From contig NZ_AP018178.1 in NCBI RefSeq assembly GCF_002368195.1, positions 7,638,645-7,702,644 on the forward strand: a stretch of DNA of 64,000 bases, given 5' to 3'. The position numbers and the translations under genes are program-made. How positions within the stretch are numbered: position 1 is the first letter of the stretch; each line of letters begins with the position of its first letter. Origin of the DNA: Calothrix sp. NIES-2100. Lineage in GTDB: Bacteria; Cyanobacteriota; Cyanobacteriia; Cyanobacteriales; Nostocaceae. Below the pieces are notes generated by a model. The model saw nothing but the letters and a program-made list of their open reading frames with translations. It searched no databases and was not told the origin of the DNA. Positions 9,349 through 18,291 of the stretch are shown one piece after another.

Positions 9349-9456
9349 ATGACTAAGGAAAAAAAGGGTAACAGAGAATCCAAGAAACCCAAAAAAGATC
9401 CTGATAAAAAAAAGGAGAAAAAAGACCCAAATAGATATGATGGTTTAAGCAAATAA
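9349..9456 (+). CDS. Small lysine-rich protein, 35 residues
   Basis: MTKEKKGNRESKKPKK followed by DPDKKKEKKDPNRYDGLSK, ending TAA at 9454-9456. Nearly half the residues are lysine, with no hydrophobic core, so it is likely disordered. A good ribosome-binding site (GGAGAG, 9338-9343) sits at normal distance. I recall small proteins opening with KEKKGNREAKKPKK in many bacteria, with no known function. Its place 79 bases after the hli stop could be chance. The strong RBS and that opening make it likelier real than not. Confidence 0.6.
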   Translation: MTKEKKGNRESKKPKKDPDKKKEKKDPNRYDGLSK

Positions 9457-9472
9457 ATTATTCCGTTAAACG

Positions 9473-9560
9473 TTGACGGTTGACGGTTGAGTGTTAACTG
9501 TGAACCGTCAACCGTCAACAGTGAACAATAGCAATGGAATATTTTTTTACTTGGAAGTCC
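9473..9560. repeat. Heptad/inverted repeat plus a dispersed 29-bp unit
   Basis: GTTGACGGTTGACGGTTGA and its inverted partner TCAACCGTCAACAG form a hairpin-capable heptad tract. Immediately after it, 9532-9560 (CAATGGAATATTTTTTT then ACTTGGAAGTCC) is nearly identical to 25864-25892, which also follows heptads. It could be the end of a dispersed element. Confidence 0.5.
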
Positions 9561-9585
9561 CTAAAGCAGTATTTTTCCAGTTTAA

Positions 9586-10944
9586 TCACAGTAAGGGTAA
9601 TAAAATTTCAAATTCAGTACCCTGACCAAGTTGCGATCGGAAATTTAATTGACCCCCATGTTTAGCAGTAATAATCCGATAACTGACAGCTAAACTAGTT
9701 GCTTTATCAGAGCGTTTTTCCATCGAGAAAGATTCAAGAATTTGCTGTTGTAACTGTAAAGACATACCAGGGCCATTGTCAGCAATACAAATAGAAACCC
9801 AGCGAGAGTCAGGTGCTGATGCTTTAGTTGCTGGTTGGGAAATAATTTTTGTAGTAATCTCAATGCGCGGCTTTTCCTGAGGATTTGTATTTTCTGGATG
9901 AAACTGATGCCGCACAATTTCATTCAGCAAGCTATCTATAGATTCAGTAAAAATATTCATTAAAACTTGGCTTAGTTGTCCCATAAAGCAATAGACAGGT
10001 GGTAAGTGACCATAGTTTTTAACTATTTCAATTTCTCCTTGAATCCGGCTATTTATTAATAAGACAATACTATCTAAACAGGCGTGTAAATCTCCTGGCT
10101 TGGGATAAACATCATCGATATGACAGAAGTTCTGTAAACTAGTGACAAGTTTTTTTAATCTTTCAGCCCCAGTGCGAATACTAGCTAGGGATTTTGATAA
10201 ATCTTCTTCTAAAAAATCAAATTCAATTTCTTCTTTGAGATGATTGATGTAATTAGAACTAGGAGATAACTCTTGATCGTAAGCGGCTATGAGTTTAAGC
10301 AAGTCTTGGCTATAGTTAGAGATATAAGTTAAGTTACCCCAAATAAAACTTACGGGGTCTAAAATTTCGTGGGCGACTCCATCTACCAACCGTCCCAAAC
10401 TTGCCATTTTATCATTTTGAATCATTTGGGTTTGGCTGCGTTCATAACGCACTTGAGTTTCTATACCGCGAATTTGCCAAGAAGCAAGATTTAGTTCGTA
10501 TATATCTAACAACTGATAAGTATCAGGTGCAGTTTCCACCACCACAGGTTCGGCGACAAATTCAGGCGATCGCCTCAAGGTAAGTTGCATTGCTGTTAAA
10601 ACTGGTGTCGTACCCGGAAGCTGCAAAATCGATGTTCTTGCATAGCTGTAGAGGATACCCAATGGTTCCCCGCAAAATAACTCTTTTCCGTAGGGACGAA
10701 TCCAAAATTCTAGCAGCCGTCGCCGTGAAATCATCCCGATGAACTTTCCCTGTTCGCGTAAAATTGCACCTGGTAGCAAAGGGTATTGTTCAAAAACCCG
10801 TGCAACTTCCATAGCGGTACAGCTAAGTTCCACTTGGAAATTGTACATTGACAGTTCTTGGAGAGTTGACTCTAAACCGAGATCGCGATCGCTACCCTGA
10901 GATAAAGATGGTGGTGATATTTGGAAACTAAAATCTTGTGACAC
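9586..10944 (-). CDS. CBS-domain sensor histidine kinase with altered ATP lid
   Basis: 452 residues, cytoplasmic. Residues ~30-155 look like a paired CBS module (PGAILREQGKFIGMISRRRLLEF). A short coiled linker leads to the dimerisation helix with the phospho-acceptor His192 in DGVAHEILDPVSF, and a C-terminal HATPase_c domain with G1 box DNGPGM and the final GGQLNFRSQLGQGTEFEILLPL. The N box is degenerate (NIFTESIDS rather than NAxDA), and the G2 box, normally GxGLGL, reads KATSLAVS. The kinase may therefore be weak or regulatory. No receiver or partner regulator lies nearby. Confidence 0.85.
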   Translation of the reverse strand: MSQDFSFQISPPSLSQGSDRDLGLESTLQELSMYNFQVELSCTAMEVARVFEQYPLLPGAILREQGKFIGMISRRRLLEFWIRPYGKELFCGEPLGILYSYARTSILQLPGTTPVLTAMQLTLRRSPEFVAEPVVVETAPDTYQLLDIYELNLASWQIRGIETQVRYERSQTQMIQNDKMASLGRLVDGVAHEILDPVSFIWGNLTYISNYSQDLLKLIAAYDQELSPSSNYINHLKEEIEFDFLEEDLSKSLASIRTGAERLKKLVTSLQNFCHIDDVYPKPGDLHACLDSIVLLINSRIQGEIEIVKNYGHLPPVYCFMGQLSQVLMNIFTESIDSLLNEIVRHQFHPENTNPQEKPRIEITTKIISQPATKASAPDSRWVSICIADNGPGMSLQLQQQILESFSMEKRSDKATSLAVSYRIITAKHGGQLNFRSQLGQGTEFEILLPLL

Positions 10945-11938
10945 TGGAGACTCTTAACTTTGTATAAAAACTAGCAAACAATAAGCAATCATTTTAGCCT
11001 CTGTCTGCTTTTGTTCAATACCTGGTGGCTGAAAGCACAGTTCCTAATCAGCAAAAAGCCTGCTGATAAACCTAGGGCTAAAGTAGGGGCACGGCTTCAG
11101 TAAATACACTAAAATATTTTCGGTGTCGTGCCTCTACTAACTGATTTACCCAAGAGGCAACACTCAGTATTACGGAAAGTATAATGTTCAATCTTTATCT
11201 TACAGCTTACTTTAGTAGGAAATGTTGCTAAAAATCAGCAGCAGAGGCTATTAACATTGCTCCCCAAATGTTGAAAAACTGTGAAGCATTGATAAAAATG
11301 CATGTAAGTCAAGCTACTAACTAGCCAAATTGAAGTCAGTATAAACATAGAGAATTAAATATAGTACAGTAGGTGCTTAAGCTAGATAATTGGAACCATT
11401 TATCAAGATAGTTCTTCTGAAGAATGGTAATTGTCAGTAAATCCACTCAAGTCAACTGAAGTATGAAGTAGATAGGAAGAAGTATGAAGTATGAAATTAT
11501 TCCACCTAGTAAGCAAAAAAGCGGAGCATCGGCTGTCGGCGCTCTGTTAGCGCAGCTCTCTTCGACGTAGGAGCGTCACTTTTCAAGGACTGCGATTACA
11601 CAGGAAAATCTCTTTTTCCTCATCCTGCTTCCCCTAGTCCCTATTCTCTAAATAGCGAGTGGGTAGAAATCAGGATAAAAACTTATCTATCACAACCATT
11701 GGCTCTGAGCGGATGTAACGATTGTTGTCATCCTTCATCCTTTACACTTTATTTTTTTTGGTAAACATAATTATCTTTGAATAGCTATGGCTTTCTCTGG
11801 CGGAAGCGTTAATATAAATCCCATATCTAGTTTTGGCTTAAATGAGCTTAAATTGTCCCTATCTGCTTTTGATCCCCATTTCGATAAAATGACTAGGCAT
11901 AACCTAAAAACTCCAAACCGCTTTTGACTGCAACACCC
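10945..11938. other. Long intergenic region with dispersed repeats
   Basis: Nearly 1 kb without a gene between divergent neighbours. It contains an imperfect inverted repeat AGTAGGGGCACGG / GTCGTGCCTCTACT (about 11083-11140), a GC-rich repeat around GCGGAGCATCGGCTGTCGG (about 11520-11578) related in style to the block after 4400, and duplicated AGTATGAAGTA units near 11460-11495. I see no RNA gene or conserved promoter, though the 5' regions of both neighbours must lie here. Confidence 0.4.
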
Positions 11939-12994
11939 ATGAATCAACTGAACAATGGTTTCACCTTATTTCTGAGTTTGCTAGTCGAGGCCATACCTTT
12001 TTTGCTTCTGGGAGTTTTATTCTCCAGTGTGCTGCTATTTTTTGTAGATGAGCGCAAACTCGTAGAAAAAATGCCCAAAAATCCTCTACTGGGAGCTTTA
12101 TTTGGTAGCACAATCGGCTTTTTGTTTCCGGTGTGTGAGTGCGGTAATGTGCCGGTGGCGCGGCGCTTGCTGATGCAGGGAGTACCCACACCAGTAGCAA
12201 TTGGTTTTTTGCTAGCAGCCCCAACAATTAACCCCATTGTAATTTGGTCAACTTGGACAGCGTTTCGAGATCAGCCAGAAATAGTGGTCTTACGTGTCGT
12301 ATTTTCGTTATTGATTGCCACAATTCTCGGTTATGTTTTTAGTGTTCAAAAAGACTTGAGTCCAATTGTGCAACCAGCGATCGCTCGTTATCTCAAGTTT
12401 AATCCCCCAGCGCCGCCACAAGCAACCCGCCGTGGGCGAGGACATCAAACACAACAAAACACCACAGGTTCTAATTTGTTGAAATCTGGAAGTTATATCC
12501 TCGGAGGAAAATCCAATTTAACCACGCGCATAGATAGTAATTTAATTCCAGCATCTAACTCATCATCTCCTAGCAATAAACCTCTTCCAGATAAACTGCG
12601 GTTGTTATTAGATAACATCGTCCAGGAATTGCGGGAATTAGGCGGAGTCATGGTTTTAGGAAGTGCGATCGCCGCTGCTATTCAAGTTTTAGCACCCAGA
12701 GAATTAATCCTGAGTTTGGGTGCAGGCCCGATTAGCTCAATCGCTGCCATGCTGGTATTAGCAGCAGTGGTATCTATTTGTTCAACAGTAGATTCATTTT
12801 TTGCCCTATCTTTCGCTTCTACTTTTACCACTGGTTCCTTGTTGGCCTTTCTAGTATTCGGTCCGATGATTGACATCAAAGGTGTAGGTTTGATGTTATC
12901 AATTTTCAAAGCTAAGGCGTTATTTTATTTATTTGCTTTAGCAGGATTATTAACGTTTTTGTTCACATTGTTTTTGAATTTACATGTCATGTAA
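11939..12994 (+). CDS. Permease of the UPF0718 (YcgR-like) family
   Basis: About 351 residues with eight or so membrane segments in two halves. The first half carries the family's C-x-C signature PVCECGNVPVARRLL and AAPTINPIVIWST; a long polar loop (about residues 160-220) precedes a second half with MVLGSAIAAAIQVL, VSICSTVDSFFALSF and FGPMIDIKG. It pairs with the next gene (TIGR03943-like), as ycgR/ycgQ do elsewhere, and the two probably form one inner-membrane transporter. The substrate is unproven; metal or small-ion handling has been proposed for relatives. ATG 11939 chosen; an in-frame TTG lies at 11924. Confidence 0.85.
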   Translation: MNQLNNGFTLFLSLLVEAIPFLLLGVLFSSVLLFFVDERKLVEKMPKNPLLGALFGSTIGFLFPVCECGNVPVARRLLMQGVPTPVAIGFLLAAPTINPIVIWSTWTAFRDQPEIVVLRVVFSLLIATILGYVFSVQKDLSPIVQPAIARYLKFNPPAPPQATRRGRGHQTQQNTTGSNLLKSGSYILGGKSNLTTRIDSNLIPASNSSSPSNKPLPDKLRLLLDNIVQELRELGGVMVLGSAIAAAIQVLAPRELILSLGAGPISSIAAMLVLAAVVSICSTVDSFFALSFASTFTTGSLLAFLVFGPMIDIKGVGLMLSIFKAKALFYLFALAGLLTFLFTLFLNLHVM

Positions 12995-12997
12995 ATC

Positions 12998-13187
12998 AAT
13001 TAGTCCATAGTCAATAGTCCAAAGTCAATAGTCCAGAGTCAATAGTCCAGAGTCCAAAGTCAATAGTAATTACCCTTGACAATTGACCCTTGTTCCTTAA
13101 TTTTTAACCATTGACAATTGACCACTGACCATTGACCACTGACCATTGACAATTGACCATTGACCATTGACCCTTGACTATTTACCC
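12998..13187. repeat. Heptanucleotide tandem repeat tract
   Basis: AGTCCAGAGTCAATAGTCC-type units, then TGACCAT / TGACAAT / TGACCACT units, with sequence drift but constant 7-base spacing. It fills the whole gap between the two permease-complex genes, which in other genomes are usually adjacent, so it likely expanded inside an operon. Confidence 0.85.
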
Positions 13188-13964
13188 ATGAATTCCAAAC
13201 CAAAGTCTAAATCTAAACTCCGAAATTTATTAATACCTTGGCTGGATGTTTTAGCAATTACAGCTTGGGGAATTTTAATTTTAAAATACTGGGTCACCGG
13301 CAAGCTGAACTTGTTAATTCACCCCGATTATTTTGGATTAGCAATTGCTGGTGCTATTGGCTTGCTAGTTGTCGGTTTTTTTAAAGCTGAGGAACTATGG
13401 CGGCGGCGTAGGCGAGATGATGTAGCCAACCCGATGCATATCAATATATTTCCTCCTGGGTGGAGTGCTAGTTTACTATTGATTACGGCGATTTTGGGTT
13501 TCATAATTACACCCCAAGTCTTTGCCAGTGATAAAGCACTCCAGCGCGGTGTGACAATTGATTCCTTGGGAACCTCACGCCTCAAACCCCAAGCATTTCG
13601 AGCTACTGTTCGTCCAGAAGAGCGATCGCTTGTAGACTGGGTACGCACACTGAATGTTTATCCTGAACCAGACTCATATACAGGGCAAAAAGTCAAGGTG
13701 CGGGGATTTGTCATCCACCCACCAGACCTAGGGAAAGAATATATTTTCTTAGCTAGATTCGTCTTAACTTGTTGTGCTGCTGATGCTTATCCGGTGGGCT
13801 TACCCGTGAAACTACAAGACAATCATGAGCGTTACCCAGCTGATACCTGGCTGGAAATAGAAGGACAAATGTTCACAGAAAATCTTTCTGGAAAACGCCA
13901 ACTCACCATCGCCGCCAGTTCACTCAAAAAGATTCCCCAACCAAAAAATCCCTATTTTGATTAG
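13188..13964 (+). CDS. TIGR03943 (YcgQ-like) permease-complex subunit
   Basis: About 258 residues. Three N-terminal hydrophobic segments (LDVLAITAWGILILKYW, YFGLAIAGAIGLLVVGFF, SASLLLITAILGFIITP) are followed by a soluble domain of about 150 residues with TGQKVKVRGFVIHP, an RFVLTCCAADAYPVGLPV motif with a cysteine pair typical of this family, and WLEIEGQM. The domain resembles an OB-like barrel. It is predicted to be the partner of the UPF0718 permease immediately upstream. ATG 13188; an earlier TTG at 13167 falls in the heptad tract and is not credible. Confidence 0.85.
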   Translation: MNSKPKSKSKLRNLLIPWLDVLAITAWGILILKYWVTGKLNLLIHPDYFGLAIAGAIGLLVVGFFKAEELWRRRRRDDVANPMHINIFPPGWSASLLLITAILGFIITPQVFASDKALQRGVTIDSLGTSRLKPQAFRATVRPEERSLVDWVRTLNVYPEPDSYTGQKVKVRGFVIHPPDLGKEYIFLARFVLTCCAADAYPVGLPVKLQDNHERYPADTWLEIEGQMFTENLSGKRQLTIAASSLKKIPQPKNPYFD

Positions 13965-13967
13965 TCA

Positions 13968-14052
13968 AGAGTCAAAAGTCCACGGTTAATAGACTCATAA
14001 CCATTGACCATTGACCCTTGACCATTGACCATTGACCATTGACTATTGACAA
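13968..14052. repeat. Heptanucleotide tandem repeat tract
   Basis: TGACCAT/TGACCCT heptads run up to the start codon of the next gene; the ATG itself lies in a TGACAAATGAC unit, so the repeat appears to supply or border the start. Confidence 0.8.
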
Positions 14053-15543
14053 ATGACTACATCCAAAGCATTTATCCAACCACTTGATCGCGTGGCGATC
14101 ACATTCATACTGCTGCTGAGTTTGCTGATTGGGTTGGTAATCTGGCAAGGTGATGCAGTAAAGGCGAAGGTGCGAAACTTCACCTGGCAAAACCTGCAAA
14201 TTGGCTCAGAAGATAGAGCTTTTACTCTCACTTTTAGCCGCCCAATGGATACAAAAAGTGTAGAGGATAACTTGAAAATTGAACCACCTCTAGCTGGAAA
14301 AATCAGTTGGGCTGGGCGGCGGATGGTTTATACACTTTTGACACCCGCACCCTATGGCACGAATTATAAAGTTCAGTTGCAGGGAGCCAAAGATCAATTC
14401 GCTAAGAAAACAGGCAACAACAGGGGAAATCAGCCTTTTGTCGGTAGCTTTCGCAGCCGCGATCGCGCAATTCTTTATATCGGAGTTAATCCAGAAGAAC
14501 GGGGACAGTTGATTCTTTACAACTTAACCCAAGAGCAAAAAAAGGTACTTAGCCCCAAAGATTTGATTGTCATGGACTTTGAGCCATTTCCAGATGGAGA
14601 TAAAATTTTATTTTCCGCGCGCACTAGTAAAACTCAAGACTTACTTTCGGCTCAGCTATACACAGTTACAACAGGTATTTCTACCAAAGTAGATCAACAA
14701 GCACAACCAGCAGGTAGAGTAGACCTACTTTTAGATAGTAAAGACTACCAAAACCTGAAATTTGACTTATCGCCAGATGGAAAAACCATTGTCATTCAGC
14801 GAGGAAATAAATCTAATCCTGGCGACTTTGGGTTGTGGATCATGCCAACAACTAGCGACTCTGGAGAAAAACTTACTGCTAAACCCCTCAAAAGCCAACC
14901 AGGGGGAGATTTTATTATTTCAGCTGATAGTACAACAGTGGCAGTTGCCCAAGGACAGGGAGTAGCAACTTTACCTCTAAAAAAAGATGCTGGTAAACCT
15001 TTAGAGTTTCTGCCGCAGTATGGGTTAGTCCAAGCTTTCTCTCAAGATGGCTCGCAAGCAGCAATGGTCAAATTTAATACAGATTACACGCGAGATTTAT
15101 TTTTAGTTACCAACCAAGGAATTGAAAAATCCTTGTTAAAAACAACAGGCGAAATTCTCAATTGCCAATTCGATCCAGCCTCTCCCACCCTTTACTGCTT
15201 GCTAACACAGTTAGTATCTAAAGAACAATACATAGAACAGCCTTATGTAGTCGCCATCGATTTGAAAACTGCACAACAAAAACCGCTACTGCTACTACCC
15301 ATCGCCCAGCGAAATGTGCAAATGAGCCTATCACCAGATGGTTTAGGCTTATTATTTGACCAAGTAGTAGCACAGCCAATTGCTGCACAAACGACAAATC
15401 CTTTAAAAACCGATGATGGCGAAGCGATCGCTACTAGTAGCTTGTGGTTAATGCCCTTAATGCCAATCGCCGACACCACTACTGCCCAAATTCAGCCAGA
15501 GAAGCTTCCTTTAGATGGATTTGCCCCCCATTGGCTACCGTGA
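14053..15543 (+). CDS. Ig-like plus beta-propeller protein, membrane-anchored
   Basis: 496 residues. One N-terminal membrane segment (VAITFILLLSLLIGLVIW, about residues 14-31) without a clear cleavage site suggests anchoring with the rest outside the cytoplasm. Residues ~45-145 resemble a bacterial Ig-like (SbsA/Big_5-type) domain: RAFTLTFSRPMDTKSVEDNL then YTLLTPAPYGTNYKVQL. From ~145 there are repeated LSPDGKTIVI / FSQDGSQAAMV / LSPDGLGLLF motifs of a TolB/WD40-like propeller. The role is unknown; it may be structural or bind a surface polymer. It follows the permease pair on the same strand, separated by repeats. Confidence 0.75.
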   Translation: MTTSKAFIQPLDRVAITFILLLSLLIGLVIWQGDAVKAKVRNFTWQNLQIGSEDRAFTLTFSRPMDTKSVEDNLKIEPPLAGKISWAGRRMVYTLLTPAPYGTNYKVQLQGAKDQFAKKTGNNRGNQPFVGSFRSRDRAILYIGVNPEERGQLILYNLTQEQKKVLSPKDLIVMDFEPFPDGDKILFSARTSKTQDLLSAQLYTVTTGISTKVDQQAQPAGRVDLLLDSKDYQNLKFDLSPDGKTIVIQRGNKSNPGDFGLWIMPTTSDSGEKLTAKPLKSQPGGDFIISADSTTVAVAQGQGVATLPLKKDAGKPLEFLPQYGLVQAFSQDGSQAAMVKFNTDYTRDLFLVTNQGIEKSLLKTTGEILNCQFDPASPTLYCLLTQLVSKEQYIEQPYVVAIDLKTAQQKPLLLLPIAQRNVQMSLSPDGLGLLFDQVVAQPIAAQTTNPLKTDDGEAIATSSLWLMPLMPIADTTTAQIQPEKLPLDGFAPHWLP

Positions 15544-16095
15544 GATGAGGGGGATGAGGGGGATGAGGGAGACAAGGGGGATGAGGGAGACAAGGGGGAC
15601 AAGGGAAGGGAGATAAATAAGAAATGACGACTGACAATTGACAACTGACAACTGCCCATCTCTGCCATTTTTCAAATTACTTGCAGCTGAGGGTAAGCTG
15701 TTTGCTAAATTAGATACAGTACTAACGCTTCTACCGTGCTGAATTTGTGCCAATAACTTATTTAGTCACAACTGTTGATTAAAATCAAGCAGAATCGCGG
15801 CTGCAATTAGTATCAGAACTAGATTTTTCCGTCATTCTTACATTGGCGGGATATAACCTCTTAATGTTATAACTTCATCAGTTCTAGATGCAAAATGGGG
15901 AACACGAATAAATGCTTAATTATTCCTGGAGGAGGAGAGCTACACTTGGCTTCTAGAGTGCATCTCCCCAAGGCTCAAGCCAGGGGCTGCTCAAGTTTAC
16001 CCCAGCTACTTGCGTCAAAACCGATTCGGACACTGTCGATAAGCAATGCTAACGCCAGCACTGCTGAACATTTTTAAGCAGGTGGGTCAAGAGTG
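15544..16095. other. Repeat tract and leader region, no gene accepted
   Basis: Starts with GATGAGGGGGATGAGGGAGACAAGG tandem units and heptads to about 15655, then an AT-balanced stretch. A 60-residue open frame at 15895-16077 has a purine-rich GGAGGAGGAGAG inside it rather than before it and no recognisable product. Part of this may be the 5' leader of the coiled-coil gene. Confidence 0.4.
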
Positions 16096-17685
16096 ATGAA
16101 TGAAGCTGAGACCTCAAATAATGAGGCTTTTATTGAATCCTTAAATTCTGCTAATTCGCCACAAGTTGAGCAGGCGAGTTGTCCGTTTTATTCTGTTGTA
16201 CCTAATGACAATATGGCAATTCGGAAATTGCCACTTCTAGCTCCAGCAAAAGATGAGCAGCACGAGATAGAAGTTCCAGAGATCCCAGCAGAGGAAACCA
16301 AGCAGGACTGGGTGGCTGAGCCAGATCTAGATAAACAAACCTTGATAGATGCTGAATTTCAGAAACTGCTGACATTGAATGCCCAATTGCGTTCGGCTAA
16401 CGATGGCTTGTATGAGCAGGTAGAAAAACTCAAAGATGATTTAGCTGAGTCAGAAAAGGTTATACAATGGCAGAAAAGGCGGGCTAGCGTCACTGAGTCA
16501 ATGCTCAACCAACAAACTCAGGAACTATCCGCAGCCCAAGAACAAATACAATCTTTATTCCAAGAATTAGAAACTGCTGTGCAAAACGTTCAGCGCCAAG
16601 AAATTTGCATTGAAACATACAAAGCACAGCTACAAATTAGTCAACAACGTCTGGCGCAATTAGAACGGGAATGTTCGCTGCTGCAAACTAACTATAGCGA
16701 GCAATCTCAGCAGCTATTACAATCAGAAAATTCTTGTCGAGAATTACGTACCAGGTTAATGCGACAACAACGCCAGACCCTACAATTTAAAGCGGCTCTG
16801 GAAAAGTGTTTGGAGACACCCGTCCCTGGTGATGATTCCCTAGCAGATACTGCAACTCCTAAGCACGAGAAAAATACAAAGCAATCAAGATTTGCGAAAA
16901 AAGCTCGGTCTTTGTTTCCCAATGCGCAACCAATTAAGCCTTGGTCAGCAGAACCAGAATCTTTAACTGATAATTTAGATACTTCCACCAGAGAATCTTC
17001 TGCATCAGCCTCACATCACAGAAGTGAACCTCCTACTACTTCATCCTCTCCTTGGGATTGGTCAGATAGAGAAGAACAGCCAACACCGCCACAAGCAGAT
17101 ACTTCCAAAGAAGCCGTTCCCCATTTAGACTCATCCCACATCATTGACGATTCCGCCACGACATCAGAAGTAGGAGCAAATTTGGGTGCTTCTAACATTG
17201 ATGAGCAAATTGAAAGTCTCATCCAAATGTTTTTTGTTTCCCCACCTGCATCTTCATCTTCAATGTCTACTATTGACATAGATGCAGACAGCAATCAAGC
17301 TGATGATATATCTTTCTGGGAAACTTCAGCAACAACTGTTACCGATGACGAGCAATTAGAGGCTGTACCAGAAAGCAACCCCTCTATTAGCTGGGTAGTA
17401 AATAACGCCTCTGAATCAGCGAATAACTCACCTGTATCTCCCAATCCAGCGATGTCTGGAGACAGGCCGCTCCGCGTCTTTGCGCAAACAACTGATACCG
17501 CAGACAATGAAGACTATTGGTCAGACATTTCCCAGTTGAATCAGGTAAACTTGCCTTTGTCGGATCTAACACAAGACTCATCTGCTAACTCACCTTCACC
17601 AGTAGTTTATCCCAAACGTCCACCCAAGGGACGCAAGTCTTTGGCATCTGTAGAGCTACCAAATTTTCGTCAGCAGAGTCACTAA
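16096..17685 (+). CDS. Coiled-coil protein with acidic Ser/Thr-rich C-terminus
   Basis: About 529 residues, no signal peptide or membrane helix. Residues ~95-245 form a long coiled coil (QKLLTLNAQLRSANDGLYEQ onward, rich in Gln/Glu/Leu heptads). A short basic patch (SRFAKKARSLFP) follows, then a ~230-residue low-complexity acidic Ser/Thr/Asp tail ending PKRPPKGRKSLASVELPNF. Cyanobacteria encode several such proteins linked to filament shape or motility, but I cannot tie this to a named one. ATG 16096 chosen; GTG 16093 directly before it is possible. Confidence 0.7.
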   Translation: MNEAETSNNEAFIESLNSANSPQVEQASCPFYSVVPNDNMAIRKLPLLAPAKDEQHEIEVPEIPAEETKQDWVAEPDLDKQTLIDAEFQKLLTLNAQLRSANDGLYEQVEKLKDDLAESEKVIQWQKRRASVTESMLNQQTQELSAAQEQIQSLFQELETAVQNVQRQEICIETYKAQLQISQQRLAQLERECSLLQTNYSEQSQQLLQSENSCRELRTRLMRQQRQTLQFKAALEKCLETPVPGDDSLADTATPKHEKNTKQSRFAKKARSLFPNAQPIKPWSAEPESLTDNLDTSTRESSASASHHRSEPPTTSSSPWDWSDREEQPTPPQADTSKEAVPHLDSSHIIDDSATTSEVGANLGASNIDEQIESLIQMFFVSPPASSSSMSTIDIDADSNQADDISFWETSATTVTDDEQLEAVPESNPSISWVVNNASESANNSPVSPNPAMSGDRPLRVFAQTTDTADNEDYWSDISQLNQVNLPLSDLTQDSSANSPSPVVYPKRPPKGRKSLASVELPNFRQQSH

Positions 17686-18291
17686 TTATTGAACACTTGT
17701 CATTGATTATACTATTTAGCTATAATCATTAGCTATAATCAATGGAGTTCAGCTAGGGTCGGTTGTAATACTGTTTAGGCGCATAGCACCATAATTTACA
17801 ACTCTTCTTAACTGCACTGTACTGGTTGATTTCGTGGAAATTTTAAGTAAATTGTCACTCATTAGCCGTATTTTTACTTAAAAATCAATTTGTACCAATT
17901 TCAGAACAGGTAGATACATACAAAAATAACTGACTTTTGTCCAGAGAAACTTCCCGGGTTTTTTGAATAACTATTACAAAAGGGCAACAATAAAGTCGCT
18001 CTCTACAACATGCTATCAAACCAATAACGAACTTCAAGATATCGTTATTGGTTAATAGTCAATTGCTCACGATCAAAAACAACCGACTTTTGAAGTTCAT
18101 CCTACATCGTAAGGGGCTGGGATGAGCTTATTAGCAGTTGTCAAATTTTCTGTAAAAAGCAAATTTGAGCAATTTACTCGCTTATTTTTATTTTACCCCA
18201 GTTGTAGAAATAATTTATTCAAAATTTACAGAGTTATTGAAGATACGGCGACTACTTTTGTGGCTACTTTTTTAGGAGTGAAAAATTTACT
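17686..18291. other. Intergenic region with a 12-bp perfect inverted repeat
   Basis: A perfect inverted repeat AACCAATAACGA / TCGTTATTGGTT at 18019-18030 and 18042-18053 with an 11-base spacer lies about 240 bases before the RTX gene. It lacks a T-run, so it is more likely an operator or RNA structure than a terminator. A run TTTAGGAGTGA just before 18292 gives a good ribosome-binding site. Otherwise nothing recognised. Confidence 0.45.

Noticed and set aside
15535..15753. 72-codon minus-strand frame rich in PLVSLIPL repeats
   Set aside because: Product of the GATGAGGGGGACAAGG repeat read on the other strand.
15895..16077. 60-codon frame before the coiled-coil gene
   Set aside because: No ribosome-binding site, no recognisable product; more likely leader sequence.
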